DNA of 13,757 nt from Desulfobacterales bacterium (lineage in GTDB: Bacteria; Desulfobacterota; Desulfobacteria; Desulfobacterales; JAFDCJ01). Positions 6,782-12,265 of this stretch are shown here, in pieces. The notes under the pieces were generated by a model. The model did no database searches. It was not told the DNA's origin and saw nothing but the letters and a program-made list of their open reading frames with translations. The DNA is taken from NCBI GenBank assembly GCA_020345785.1, contig CP070771.1:6377740-6391496 (forward strand), read 5' to 3'. How positions within the stretch are numbered: the first letter of the stretch is position 1; the number at the start of each line of letters is the position of its first letter. The position numbers and the translations under genes are program-made.

Positions 6782-6793
6782 CGCCAAGTGGTA

Positions 6794-7228
6794 TCAAATG
6801 AGATATGAACGGTTCTGCAGGTAGAGGGGGGGCACCTTGAATTTCTGGTCTGCCATCTGAAAAATAAAATTTCCGCCGCAATTCCGGCTTTCACTGAATG
6901 AATCGCTTAAGATAACCGCTGGTCCGAATGTAACCTGCAGGGGCCCGCAGCACGAGGCCGCGATAACATCCGGCGGTTCATAAGGCAGCGCGGATTGCAG
7001 TTCGCAGGGATTCAGCGCAACCCCTTTGCAGCAACCCATCAAGGATCGTATCTGCCTTTCGGTGTTAGGTTGCATGCCCATCGGACCGGTTTGACAGCAG
7101 CATTTCATTCCGCAGCCCCCGGAAGCCATAATCCCGGTGGCAAACAAACTGCCGCCGGTAATCAGCACCAGGGCAATGCAGATCGCCTTCAAAAAGATCG
7201 ATCCTGTTCTGGTAGGATTGCTATTCAT
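6794..7228 (-). CDS. Cys-rich exported protein of unknown function
   Basis: I do not recognise this family. The 144-aa product has a signal peptide (hydrophobic core about 13-33, likely cleavage near residues 34-37) and a short mature part with ten cysteines: C39, C43-C45 (CGMKCCC), C66-C67, C75, C93-C94 and C117. It also has Met-rich spots (GPMGM) and ends in a hydrophobic, proline-bearing tail. Clustered Cys and Met suggest binding of soft or thiophilic metal (Cu, Fe-S, As) or disulfide chemistry outside the membrane. It heads the envelope operon, at the place where FTR1 and P19 would stand in related iron loci, and is separated from DUF2318 by 271 bp. ATG 7228 has no Shine-Dalgarno and sits where a strong promoter would start transcription, so it may be leaderless. 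TTG at 7192 with AGGA 9 bases upstream is an alternative start that keeps the signal peptide. Confidence 0.7.
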   Translation of the reverse strand: MNSNPTRTGSIFLKAICIALVLITGGSLFATGIMASGGCGMKCCCQTGPMGMQPNTERQIRSLMGCCKGVALNPCELQSALPYEPPDVIAASCCGPLQVTFGPAVILSDSFSESRNCGGNFIFQMADQKFKVPPLYLQNRSYLI

Positions 7229-7230
7229 AG

Positions 7231-7264
7231 TAATATAATATTAGATACCACATTGTGCTGTCAA
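7231..7264 (-). promoter_or_regulatory. Strong promoter with a palindrome over its -10, ahead of the envelope operon
   Basis: On the minus strand TTGACA (7264-7259, perfect) is followed by an 18-bp spacer and TATTAT (7240-7235, five of six). The start point would fall at about 7228, the A of the ATG. The -10 lies inside a perfect 13-bp palindrome TAATAT-A-ATATTA (7231-7243), an A/T palindrome of the size and base composition used by Fur/PerR-type repressors but not matching their consensus. A repressor bound there would block the promoter. Confidence 0.65.
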
Positions 7265-7389
7265 GAGAAATGATTGATTTTTTAGAGATCGCGTAAACTG
7301 TCTCAAATTAAAGATGTTATTTAAGTTTTTTTTGCCTTAACGCTTGTTAATCTGCCAAAATAATGTGCGACTGTCAATTCAGCATCGGC

Positions 7390-7406
7390 TTTTTTGCGGC
7401 AAAAAA
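7390..7406. other. T/A-rich hairpin in the divergent intergenic region
   Basis: TTTTTTG-CGG-CAAAAAA forms a perfect 7-bp inverted repeat between the divergent envelope operon and the rubrerythrin-like gene. The T-run lies on the 5' arm and the stem is weak, so terminator function is doubtful; a DNA-bending or protein-binding site is equally possible. The rest of 7265-7445 shows nothing recognisable. Confidence 0.35.
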
Positions 7407-7445
7407 CGAACGCATACGACGGTAATACGGCGGAATCCAGGTCTC

Positions 7446-7474
7446 TTTACAAGACGGCTTATCGTATATATATT
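7446..7474 (+). promoter_or_regulatory. Promoter of the rubrerythrin-like gene
   Basis: TTTACA (7446-7451, five of six) with a 17-bp spacer and TATATT (7469-7474, five of six). The start point would be near 7481, leaving a leader of about 100 bases before the ATG at 7584, long enough for post-transcriptional control. Confidence 0.55.
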
Positions 7475-7583
7475 TACGCCAATCTAACTGCCGGATTGCA
7501 AACAAATTCCTTCAGGATGTCGGCTGTCAAATAAATACTAAAGACTCAAAAATTTAGTGGGAAAGAGAAAGAAAGGATTTAAG

Positions 7584-8060
7584 ATGAGTTACGATTTCAA
7601 TGCGGACGATGTATTTGAAATGGCGGAGCAGATGGAACGCAACGGCGGTAAATTCTATCGAACCGCCGCTGAAAACATGGAAGATACCGTCAATAAGGAG
7701 TTTTTGCTGGAACTGGCGGCTATGGAAGACCAACACGAAAAAACATTCAAAGCGATGCGGGCCGAATTATCCGCCGCGGAAAAAGAATCGACCGTTTTTG
7801 ATCCTGAAGGGGAAGCGGCGTTGTACTTGCGCGCGTTGGCAGACACCCGTGTATTTTTTGAAAAAGAAATTGACGTAACCTCCTTGAAAAAAATTCTCAA
7901 ATCCGCCATCGAAGCTGAAAAAGACTCCATTGTTTTCTATCTGGGAATGAAGGAGATGGTGCCGGAAAAATATGGTAAAGGAAAGTTGGAGCACATTATC
8001 AAAGAGGAAATGGGACATGTGAGGCTGCTCAGCAAGAAGCTGGTGGAACAGAGGGGATGA
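7584..8060 (+). CDS. Rubrerythrin-like diiron protein without rubredoxin domain
   Basis: This 158-aa four-helix protein belongs to the rubrerythrin/ferritin-like group. It carries a diiron-type ligand set: E18 (QMERNGGKFY), E48-D-Q-H51, E112 (EAEKDSIVFY) and E142-M-G-H145, with the paired ExxH motifs of rubrerythrins. Rubrerythrins reduce hydrogen peroxide in anaerobes. The C-terminal rubredoxin FeS4 domain of the classical enzyme is absent, so electrons must come from a separate carrier, for instance the rubredoxin-like protein at 12994. ATG 7584 is chosen because AAGGA lies 6 bases upstream and the protein begins MSYDFNADDVFEMA; a GTG at 7557 would only add a Lys-rich stretch read from the ribosome site. 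It is divergent from the metal-envelope operon, in keeping with linked iron and peroxide responses. A role in iron storage cannot be excluded. Confidence 0.87.
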   Translation: MSYDFNADDVFEMAEQMERNGGKFYRTAAENMEDTVNKEFLLELAAMEDQHEKTFKAMRAELSAAEKESTVFDPEGEAALYLRALADTRVFFEKEIDVTSLKKILKSAIEAEKDSIVFYLGMKEMVPEKYGKGKLEHIIKEEMGHVRLLSKKLVEQRG

Positions 8061-8457
8061 CGGTTAATGGGTTCAGCGTTCAGAGGTTCAGGGTTTAGAG
8101 GTTTGGAGGCCAGCCCGACCGTTGGCCGCGGAGCGGTCAGTTTGATCGAAGACGCAACTTTCGCGAAACCTGGAAAAATTTTAAGATGTTGTGGGAGCGG
8201 TTTTTAACCGCGATTAACTCGGTTCGGTCAGCCTCGCAATCGTGGCTGGAAACCACTCCCACCAGACATTAACCTCGGTCTAGTAAAAATCACATTGGAC
8301 TTATGAAGTTTCAGATACGCGGCTTAAGGATCAGGTAATTTCTCAGGAACATGTTAATGAGTTTTACAGAAATATCGGATCAAAGATACTCAGGCAGCAA
8401 AGCCTTGAACCCTGAACCTCTGAACCCTAAACACGGAACCCTGAACCCTATTAATCC
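8061..8457. repeat. ~390-bp composite repeat with GGTTCAGGGTT-type terminal inverted arms
   Basis: The left arm (8061-8105) starts right after the rubrerythrin-like stop codon. The right arm (8402-8457) covers the stop codon of the convergent regulator gene. CAGAGGTTCAGGGTT at 8081-8095 is exactly inverted at 8408-8422, and GGTTAATGGGTTCAG near 8062 matches the inverted end of the right arm (GGATTAATAGGGTTCAG). The arms are made of repeated GTTCAGG words. Inside is a separate 72-bp inverted repeat (8191-8262). The remaining interior, 8263-8400, has no coding frame or motif I recognise. It probably separates two convergent transcripts. Confidence 0.75.
8191..8262. repeat. Nested REP-like inverted repeat (GTGGGAGCGG...)
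   Basis: A 25-base arm at 8191-8215 (GTGGGAGCGG, TTTTTAACCG, CGATT) is inverted at 8238-8262 with five mismatches, all transitions. The GGGAGCGG...CCGCGATT core resembles REP-type palindromes seen in many proteobacteria. Loop about 22 bases. Confidence 0.7.
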
Positions 8458-9140
8458 ATCTCCTTGCCGAATCCGGCCAAATCTTCCAGCCCGCTGCGAT
8501 CGAGCAGGGTGATCTTTTTTCCTTCGACGCGAATTAAATTCTGTCCCGACAGCTTGGCAAAAACCCGGGACAATGTTTCCGGAATCGTACCCAAAATGCT
8601 GGCCAACTGCCCTTTGGAAGTCTTCAACGTGATAGTTGCGCTGTCCCCCTGTTCTTCAGCAAGGTAAAGGAGATAGGATGCCAGTCGGGCCGGCATTTCC
8701 TTTAGCGACAGATTTTCGATTTGAACGGCGAACTGGCGAAGTTTTTTTGACATGACCGCCAACATATTCAAGGCCAATGAGGGATTGGCTGCGATCAAAT
8801 CCACAATGGCAGCTCTGGGCAAAAAGAAAACCCGTGCCGCATCAAGCGCCTGGGCATTTGCTGGAAATCTCTGACCGGCGAAAACAGAAACTTCACCAAA
8901 GGGCTGCCCGGGGCCTAAAATGTGTAAAATCTGTTCTTTACCTTCAGGAGAAACTTTGAAAACCTTGAGACGGCCTTCGGCAATGACAAAGAAGCCGTTG
9001 CCCTCATCTCCCTCCGAAAAGAGAATTTCACCTTTATTGACCTTTTTCTCCACAGCAATCTGTTTGATGGCGGCAATTTGATCTTCGGGAAGGCCGCTGA
9101 ATAGGGGAATGGCAGATATAACATCAAGTGTTTTTTTCAT
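8451..9140 (-). CDS. Crp/Fnr-family transcription regulator (no Fe-S cysteines)
   Basis: The 229-aa protein has an N-terminal cyclic-nucleotide-type beta-barrel (about 12-125, with FGEVSVFAG at 81-89), a long dimerisation helix (about 125-150) and a C-terminal winged helix. The recognition helix reads TIPETLSRVFAKL, with E188, S191 and R192 matching the E-xx-SR pattern by which FNR/DNR proteins read TTGA half-sites. There is no cysteine at all, so it is not an oxygen-sensing Fe-S FNR; DNR- or HcpR-like sensing of NO or redox state is a reasonable inference. The start is uncertain: ATG 9140 gives normal family length, ATG 9161 and GTG 9167 are in frame, and none has a good ribosome site. A matching TTGAT-N4-GTCAA site lies 85 bp upstream, facing the divergent HD/ferredoxin operon. 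Confidence 0.88.
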   Translation of the reverse strand: MKKTLDVISAIPLFSGLPEDQIAAIKQIAVEKKVNKGEILFSEGDEGNGFFVIAEGRLKVFKVSPEGKEQILHILGPGQPFGEVSVFAGQRFPANAQALDAARVFFLPRAAIVDLIAANPSLALNMLAVMSKKLRQFAVQIENLSLKEMPARLASYLLYLAEEQGDSATITLKTSKGQLASILGTIPETLSRVFAKLSGQNLIRVEGKKITLLDRSGLEDLAGFGKEMD

Positions 9141-9199
9141 AACTTTTTCTTTGGATTTCATTTTCACTGCATGTCAAGACAAATAACTGAAAAAACAGA

Positions 9200-9209
9200 A
9201 TTGATCAAT
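9200..9209. promoter_or_regulatory. ATTGATCAAT palindrome in front of the regulator gene
   Basis: A perfect 10-bp palindrome made of two abutting TTGAT/ATCAA half-sites, 16 bp from the full FNR-type box on the side of the regulator gene. The half-sites lack the usual 4-bp gap, so binding by the regulator is uncertain; autoregulation is possible. Confidence 0.35.
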
Positions 9210-9224
9210 CTTTTTCTCCTCATT

Positions 9225-9238
9225 TTGATCTAAGTCAA
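9225..9238. promoter_or_regulatory. FNR/DNR-type operator TTGATCTAAGTCAA
   Basis: The site fits TTGAY-N4-RTCAA exactly. Its centre (9231.5) is 41.5 bp upstream of 9273, the start predicted from a TAAATT -10 at 9261-9266. That is the class II activator position for the HD/ferredoxin operon. The adjacent regulator carries the E-xx-SR recognition helix that reads TTGA, so the two are probably a pair. Confidence 0.72.
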
Positions 9239-9260
9239 GGCATTATGTGCAATGATCAGG

Positions 9261-9266
9261 TAAATT
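9261..9266 (+). promoter_or_regulatory. Candidate -10 of the HD/ferredoxin operon
   Basis: TAAATT matches four of six bases of the -10 consensus; there is no good -35, as expected for an activator-dependent promoter. Start near 9273 leaves a leader of about 60 bases. Confidence 0.4.
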
Positions 9267-9333
9267 AAACTTAAAATAACGACTAAGCGCTTTTGCTGAC
9301 GGCGATTGATTGAAAATCGGGAGGATATCACCC

Positions 9334-10062
9334 ATGAAATGTCCTGGACAAGACACCCAATATTGGCAGGCAGGGGCAATTTTTGAAGTAAAATGCCCGA
9401 AGTGCGACCATGAAGTGGAGTTTTTTAAAGATGACACATCTCGCAAATGCGGCAATTGCGGTCACCGGTTTGTCAATCCGCAGATGGATTTTGGCTGCGC
9501 CGCCTACTGCCAGTATGCTGAACAGTGCATCGGGAATCTGCCGCCCGAGCTTTTGGCACAAAAAGACGATCTGCTCAAGGATCGGGTGGCCATCGAAATG
9601 AAACGCTATTTTAAAAGCGATTTTAAAAGAATCGGTCATGCCACCCGCGTGGCGCGGTATTCAGAACGCATCGGGAAAAGTGAGGGCGGTAATTTGGCGG
9701 TAATTTTGGCGGCGGCTTATCTGCATGACATCGGAATTTTAGCGGCCGAACAAAAGCACGGCAGCACGGCCGCAGAATATCAGGAAAAAGAAGGACCTCC
9801 TATTGCCAGGTCGATTTTGATCAAGCTGGGCGCCCAGGAAGAACTGATCGAGGAGGTCTGCGACATTGTCGGTCACCATCACCACCCGAGACCCAATGAT
9901 ACCACTAATTTTAAAGTGGTCTATGATGCCGATCTTATTGAAAACCTTGACGAAAAAGTGAAGGAAAATCCGGCAAGCAGGGAAAAACTGACGGAAAAGA
10001 TAGAAAGAATTTTTTTAACCCCTGCCGGCCGCGATTTAGCACGAGAAGTCCTGCTGGCATAG
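9334..10062 (+). CDS. Zinc-ribbon / Cys-rich N-terminus fused to an HD-domain phosphohydrolase
   Basis: The 242-aa protein has two parts. Residues 1-70 carry eight cysteines: C3, a zinc-ribbon set C21, C24, C39, C42 (CPKC...CGNC) and a second set C55, C59, C65 (GCAAYCQYAEQC). The C-terminal part is an HD domain with H102, H131-D132 (YLHDIG), the GHHHHP run at 180-185 and D198/D200, the metal ligands of metal-dependent phosphohydrolases. Substrate is unknown; nucleotides or a second messenger are possible. It is not HD-GYP. ATG 9334 follows GGGAGG by about 9 bases; a TTG at 9310 is disfavoured. It is the first gene after the FNR-type operator and is followed after 60 bp by a ferredoxin-domain protein. 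I recall this N-terminus (MKCPGQD...) from several Desulfobacterota, always next to the ferredoxin gene, but no function is assigned. Confidence 0.85.
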   Translation: MKCPGQDTQYWQAGAIFEVKCPKCDHEVEFFKDDTSRKCGNCGHRFVNPQMDFGCAAYCQYAEQCIGNLPPELLAQKDDLLKDRVAIEMKRYFKSDFKRIGHATRVARYSERIGKSEGGNLAVILAAAYLHDIGILAAEQKHGSTAAEYQEKEGPPIARSILIKLGAQEELIEEVCDIVGHHHHPRPNDTTNFKVVYDADLIENLDEKVKENPASREKLTEKIERIFLTPAGRDLAREVLLA

Positions 10063-10122
10063 ACAATCGTCCGGTGTGATGAAGGCACTCACAACAAACC
10101 AATTTACCGACAAGGAGAAATC

Positions 10123-10884
10123 ATGAAAGTTGTACGTAAAATTATAGAAATCGACGAAGACCTGTGTGATGGTTGCGGCAATTGCGTACCGTCCTGCGCG
10201 GAAGGTGCCCTTGAAATCATAGACGGCAAGGCCCGGGTGGTAGCCGATATTTATTGCGACGGTCTCGGTGCCTGCCTGGGTGAATGCCCGGCAGGCGCTC
10301 TCAAAATTGTTGAAAGAGAAGCCGCTGAATTTGATGAAGAAGCGGTCGAAAAGTTTCTGGCCGAAAAAAAGAAAAAGGAAGCCGGAAAACTGAAGGTTAT
10401 GCCGATGGCTGCCGGCGGCTGCCCTTCGGCACGACTGCAGACATTTGATTCGACTGCGGCCCAACCCGCCGGCCCGTCCGCCGGTCCTGAAGCCGATTCC
10501 GCACTTTCCCACTGGCCGGTCCAGATTATGCTGGTTCCCCCTACGGCACCGTTTCTAAAAGGCGCTGATTTGCTGGTCTTGGCCGACTGCGTCCCGGTCG
10601 CTTTCCCAACCCTTCACAGAGATTTTCTGCAGGGCAAGGCGGTCATGATGGGTTGTCCGAAATTTGATGATGCGCAGCATTATGTCGAAAAATTTGCCCA
10701 AATCTGTAAAGCTTCGGGCATTAAAAGCATCACCGCCGTGGTCATGGAAGTTCCCTGCTGTTCGGCCCTTCCCATGATCGTGAAAAAAGGCATGCAGCTA
10801 TCCGGCACCCAAATCCCGATGGAGGAAGTGGTCATCAGCACCAGGGGCAAAATCCTCGAACGCCGGAAGGTTAAAGCGGCCTGA
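10123..10884 (+). CDS. 4Fe-4S ferredoxin-domain protein with Cys-bearing C-terminal domain
   Basis: The 253-aa protein begins with a two-cluster ferredoxin domain (1-65). The first motif is complete (C15, C18, C21, C25). The second reads C45-DG-L48-GA-C51-LGE-C55-P, so one of its four ligands is leucine. Either that site holds a [3Fe-4S] cluster or a second ligand comes from elsewhere. A charged, Lys-rich linker and an Ala/Pro-rich stretch (about 70-130) lead to a C-terminal domain with C100, C156, C178, C195 and the pair C212-C213 (EVPCCS), whose fold I do not recognise. It is likely cytosolic electron transfer, with the C-terminal domain binding a further cofactor or partner. AAGGAG precedes the ATG by 6 bases. 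It is co-oriented with the HD gene under the FNR-type site, resembling the ferredoxin partner often found in HcpR/DNR-type regulons; no hcp gene is in this window. Confidence 0.87.
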   Translation: MKVVRKIIEIDEDLCDGCGNCVPSCAEGALEIIDGKARVVADIYCDGLGACLGECPAGALKIVEREAAEFDEEAVEKFLAEKKKKEAGKLKVMPMAAGGCPSARLQTFDSTAAQPAGPSAGPEADSALSHWPVQIMLVPPTAPFLKGADLLVLADCVPVAFPTLHRDFLQGKAVMMGCPKFDDAQHYVEKFAQICKASGIKSITAVVMEVPCCSALPMIVKKGMQLSGTQIPMEEVVISTRGKILERRKVKAA

Positions 10885-10890
10885 TAAGCA

Positions 10891-10929
10891 GGCGCAGGGC
10901 TCAAGGCGCAAAGCCTTGGGTTCAGCGCC
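10891..10929 (+). other. Stem-loop after the ferredoxin-domain gene
   Basis: GGCGC (10891-10895) pairs with GCGCC (10925-10929), and CTCAAGGC (10900-10907) pairs with GCCTTGGG (10913-10920) around a GCAAA loop. It starts 6 bases after the stop codon. There is no T-run, so it is terminator-like only in position; it could mark the 3' end of the HD/ferredoxin mRNA. Confidence 0.5.
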
Positions 10930-10972
10930 ACCGCTCTTATGAAACTTCACCTAAACGGCACAGCGAACCGCA

Positions 10973-11095
10973 GAATATCGAATATCGAACCGCAGAATGT
11001 CGAAGGGAGGTTTCGCTGTGCTCAGTCTTTTTATAAAGAAAGATAGAATACCTTGCTTCGAAATTCGACATTCAATATTCGTTATTCGATATTCG
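10973..11095. repeat. TCGAATATCG-word inverted repeat
   Basis: The left arm (10973-11010) and right arm (11051-11095) are inverted copies. GAATATCGAATA at 10973-10984 is exactly inverted at 11083-11094, and AATGTCGAA at 10996-11004 is exactly inverted at 11064-11072. The loop is about 40 bases and T/A-rich. The arms are composed of shuffled TTCGA/AATATTCG words, like dispersed intergenic repeats of Desulfobacterota. Part of the 747-bp gene-free gap after the ferredoxin gene. Confidence 0.75.
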
Positions 11096-11104
11096 CTTTT
11101 TTAG

Positions 11105-11154
11105 AGGGCGGGTCTCCGTGCCCGCCGAAATGGGTCGGCACGGAGACCCACCCT
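11105..11154. repeat. GGTCTCCGTGCC hairpin repeat
   Basis: AGGGCGGGTCTCCGTGCC (11105-11122) is inverted at 11137-11154 with a single mismatch; the inner 13 bp are perfect. The loop is 14 bases. This very stable stem directly follows the previous repeat and a TTTTTT run, so it is not a terminator on the plus strand. It resembles a widely dispersed bacterial intergenic palindrome. Confidence 0.75.
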
Positions 11155-11227
11155 ACGTTAGTTCATCACCAAAGCTTCTTTTTGGATCAGACCGGCCGTT
11201 GTTTTGGCCAGCGGCTGGGCTGGCACC

Positions 11228-11271
11228 TGAAACCAACAACCAATATAACTAATAACCAATAACCATATCCC
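11228..11271. repeat. A/C-rich AACCAATAACCA word repeat
   Basis: A short run of variants of AACCAACAACC, AACTAATAACC and AATAACCAT. It closes the repeat-filled part of the gap. The rest, 11272-11631, holds only a 15-bp palindrome at 11446-11460 and an 8-bp inverted pair (11359-11366 with 11410-11417); no promoter is convincing. Confidence 0.5.
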
Positions 11272-11445
11272 ACTTCCGTCCTCTGTCATCCCTCATCTGC
11301 CCTATGAGACACATATGTATCAAAAATTAATCTGAGACTGTATTGCAAAACTTTTTTTAATGTGATATTCAGCAATTACTTCTCAAAGACTAGAAAATTC
11401 TTTTAAATCATCACATTATCATGTATCGCAAATCGATGTGACAGT

Positions 11446-11460
11446 ATCGTTTTAAACGAT
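11446..11460. promoter_or_regulatory. ATCGTTT-T-AAACGAT palindrome
   Basis: Perfect 7-bp arms around one T, about 170 bp upstream of the small-protein/desulfoferrodoxin operon. Size and symmetry suit a dimeric repressor; no specific family consensus fits. Could also be chance in an A/T-rich stretch. Confidence 0.35.
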
Positions 11461-11631
11461 TTACGATTCAGGGGCATTGGGCGCTGTAAACTACCAAGAT
11501 TAGAGCATCGACGTAAAAGTACGGTCAGGCCCATCACGCATGGCACAAAATTTGAACTGTATGACGGTATCGGACAGATAGCGACAGCTGATCGATGATC
11601 CCATACCTTTTCAAATTTTACCGGGGAGTGT

Positions 11632-11844
11632 ATGAACGTGAAACCCTGCAACCTGCACATCGTTAAAACGCTAAAGCTCGTCGACGAAATGATTCATCTC
11701 GCAGACCAGGGGGACGCCGATCGGGAAGACAACGGTTGCGGCATACTTTACGGCGTCTTGCGGGATTCTGCTTTCAAGTTGAGAAAACTGGCGGAGGAAG
11801 AAAAACTGAACCACATCCGAAAAGGCTGGTGGCAGGATGACTAG
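11632..11844 (+). CDS. Small conserved-looking protein upstream of desulfoferrodoxin
   Basis: A 70-aa protein of no recognised Pfam-type function. It is mostly helical and charged, with two cysteines (C6, C36) and the motif REDNGCGILYGVLRDSAFKLRKLAEEEK followed by GWW near the end; I recall similar small proteins next to redox genes in Desulfobacterota, but without a role. It has no signal peptide or membrane segment. The gene is 41 bp ahead of desulfoferrodoxin on the same strand, so cotranscription is likely and a small regulator or partner of the ROS-defence proteins is possible. ATG 11632 is only 3 bases after GGGGAG; GTG 11638 is 9 bases after it and may be the true start, giving 68 residues. 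Confidence 0.72.
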   Translation: MNVKPCNLHIVKTLKLVDEMIHLADQGDADREDNGCGILYGVLRDSAFKLRKLAEEEKLNHIRKGWWQDD

Positions 11845-11885
11845 CGGTTTATTGAAATAATAGCAAATTGAAAGGAGGCAAAAAA

Positions 11886-12260
11886 ATGGCTGAAAAATTG
11901 GAAGTTTACAAATGTGATGCCTGTGGCAACATCGTCGAGGTCATCCATGGCGGCGGGGGCGAATTGGTTTGTTGCGGGGAACCAATGAAACTGATGGTCG
12001 AAAATACGGTGGATGCAGCCAAGGAAAAGCACGTGCCGGTCATCGAAAAAGTTGAAGGCGGCGTAAAGGTAAAGGTCGGATCCGTCGCACACCCCATGGA
12101 GGAAAAACACTACATTGAGTGGATTGAAATCATCACGGACGGCAAAGCAGACCGTCAGTTTTTAAATCCCGGTGACGCACCGGAAGCTTTATTCAAAACG
12201 GATGCAAAAAAGGTCACCGCGCGTGAATATTGCAACCTACATGGCCTGTGGAAAGGATAA
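11886..12260 (+). CDS. dfx: Desulfoferrodoxin (superoxide reductase)
   Basis: This 124-aa protein reduces superoxide to hydrogen peroxide without making oxygen, in the cytosol of anaerobes. Both iron centres are intact. The N-terminal desulforedoxin FeS4 site has C10, C13, C29 and C30 (YKCDAC...LVCC). The catalytic Fe(His)4Cys site has H49 (EKHVPV, with catalytic Glu47 and Lys48), H69 and H75 ([15 protein letters not shown]), C116 and H119 (YCNLHGLW). The length is normal for the two-domain class. The start at ATG 11886 follows a strong AAAGGAGG; a TTG at 11868 would read through that site. Ferritin follows 5 bp later, and the 70-aa gene precedes it. Electrons probably come from the rubredoxin-like protein at 12994; the peroxide formed would be removed by the rubrerythrin-like protein. 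Confidence 0.96.
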   Translation: MAEKLEVYKCDACGNIVEVIHGGGGELVCCGEPMKLMVENTVDAAKEKHVPVIEKVEGGVKVKVGSVAHPMEEKHYIEWIEIITDGKADRQFLNPGDAPEALFKTDAKKVTAREYCNLHGLWKG

Positions 12261-12265
12261 TAGCT

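Noticed and set aside
8451..9140. Oxygen-sensing FNR
   Set aside because: The protein has no cysteine and cannot hold the [4Fe-4S] cluster of FNR.
11105..11154. Intrinsic terminator
   Set aside because: Stable stem, but no T-run follows on either strand and no gene ends next to it.
11359..11440. TGTGA/TCACA half-sites suggesting a CRP or HcpR box
   Set aside because: The half-sites are tens of bases apart, not at the 6-bp spacing such regulators need.
11541..11555. Sigma54-like promoter TGGCAC-N5-TTGA upstream of the 70-aa gene
   Set aside because: The -12 element has GA in place of the required GC, and no activator site or sigma54-type context is visible.
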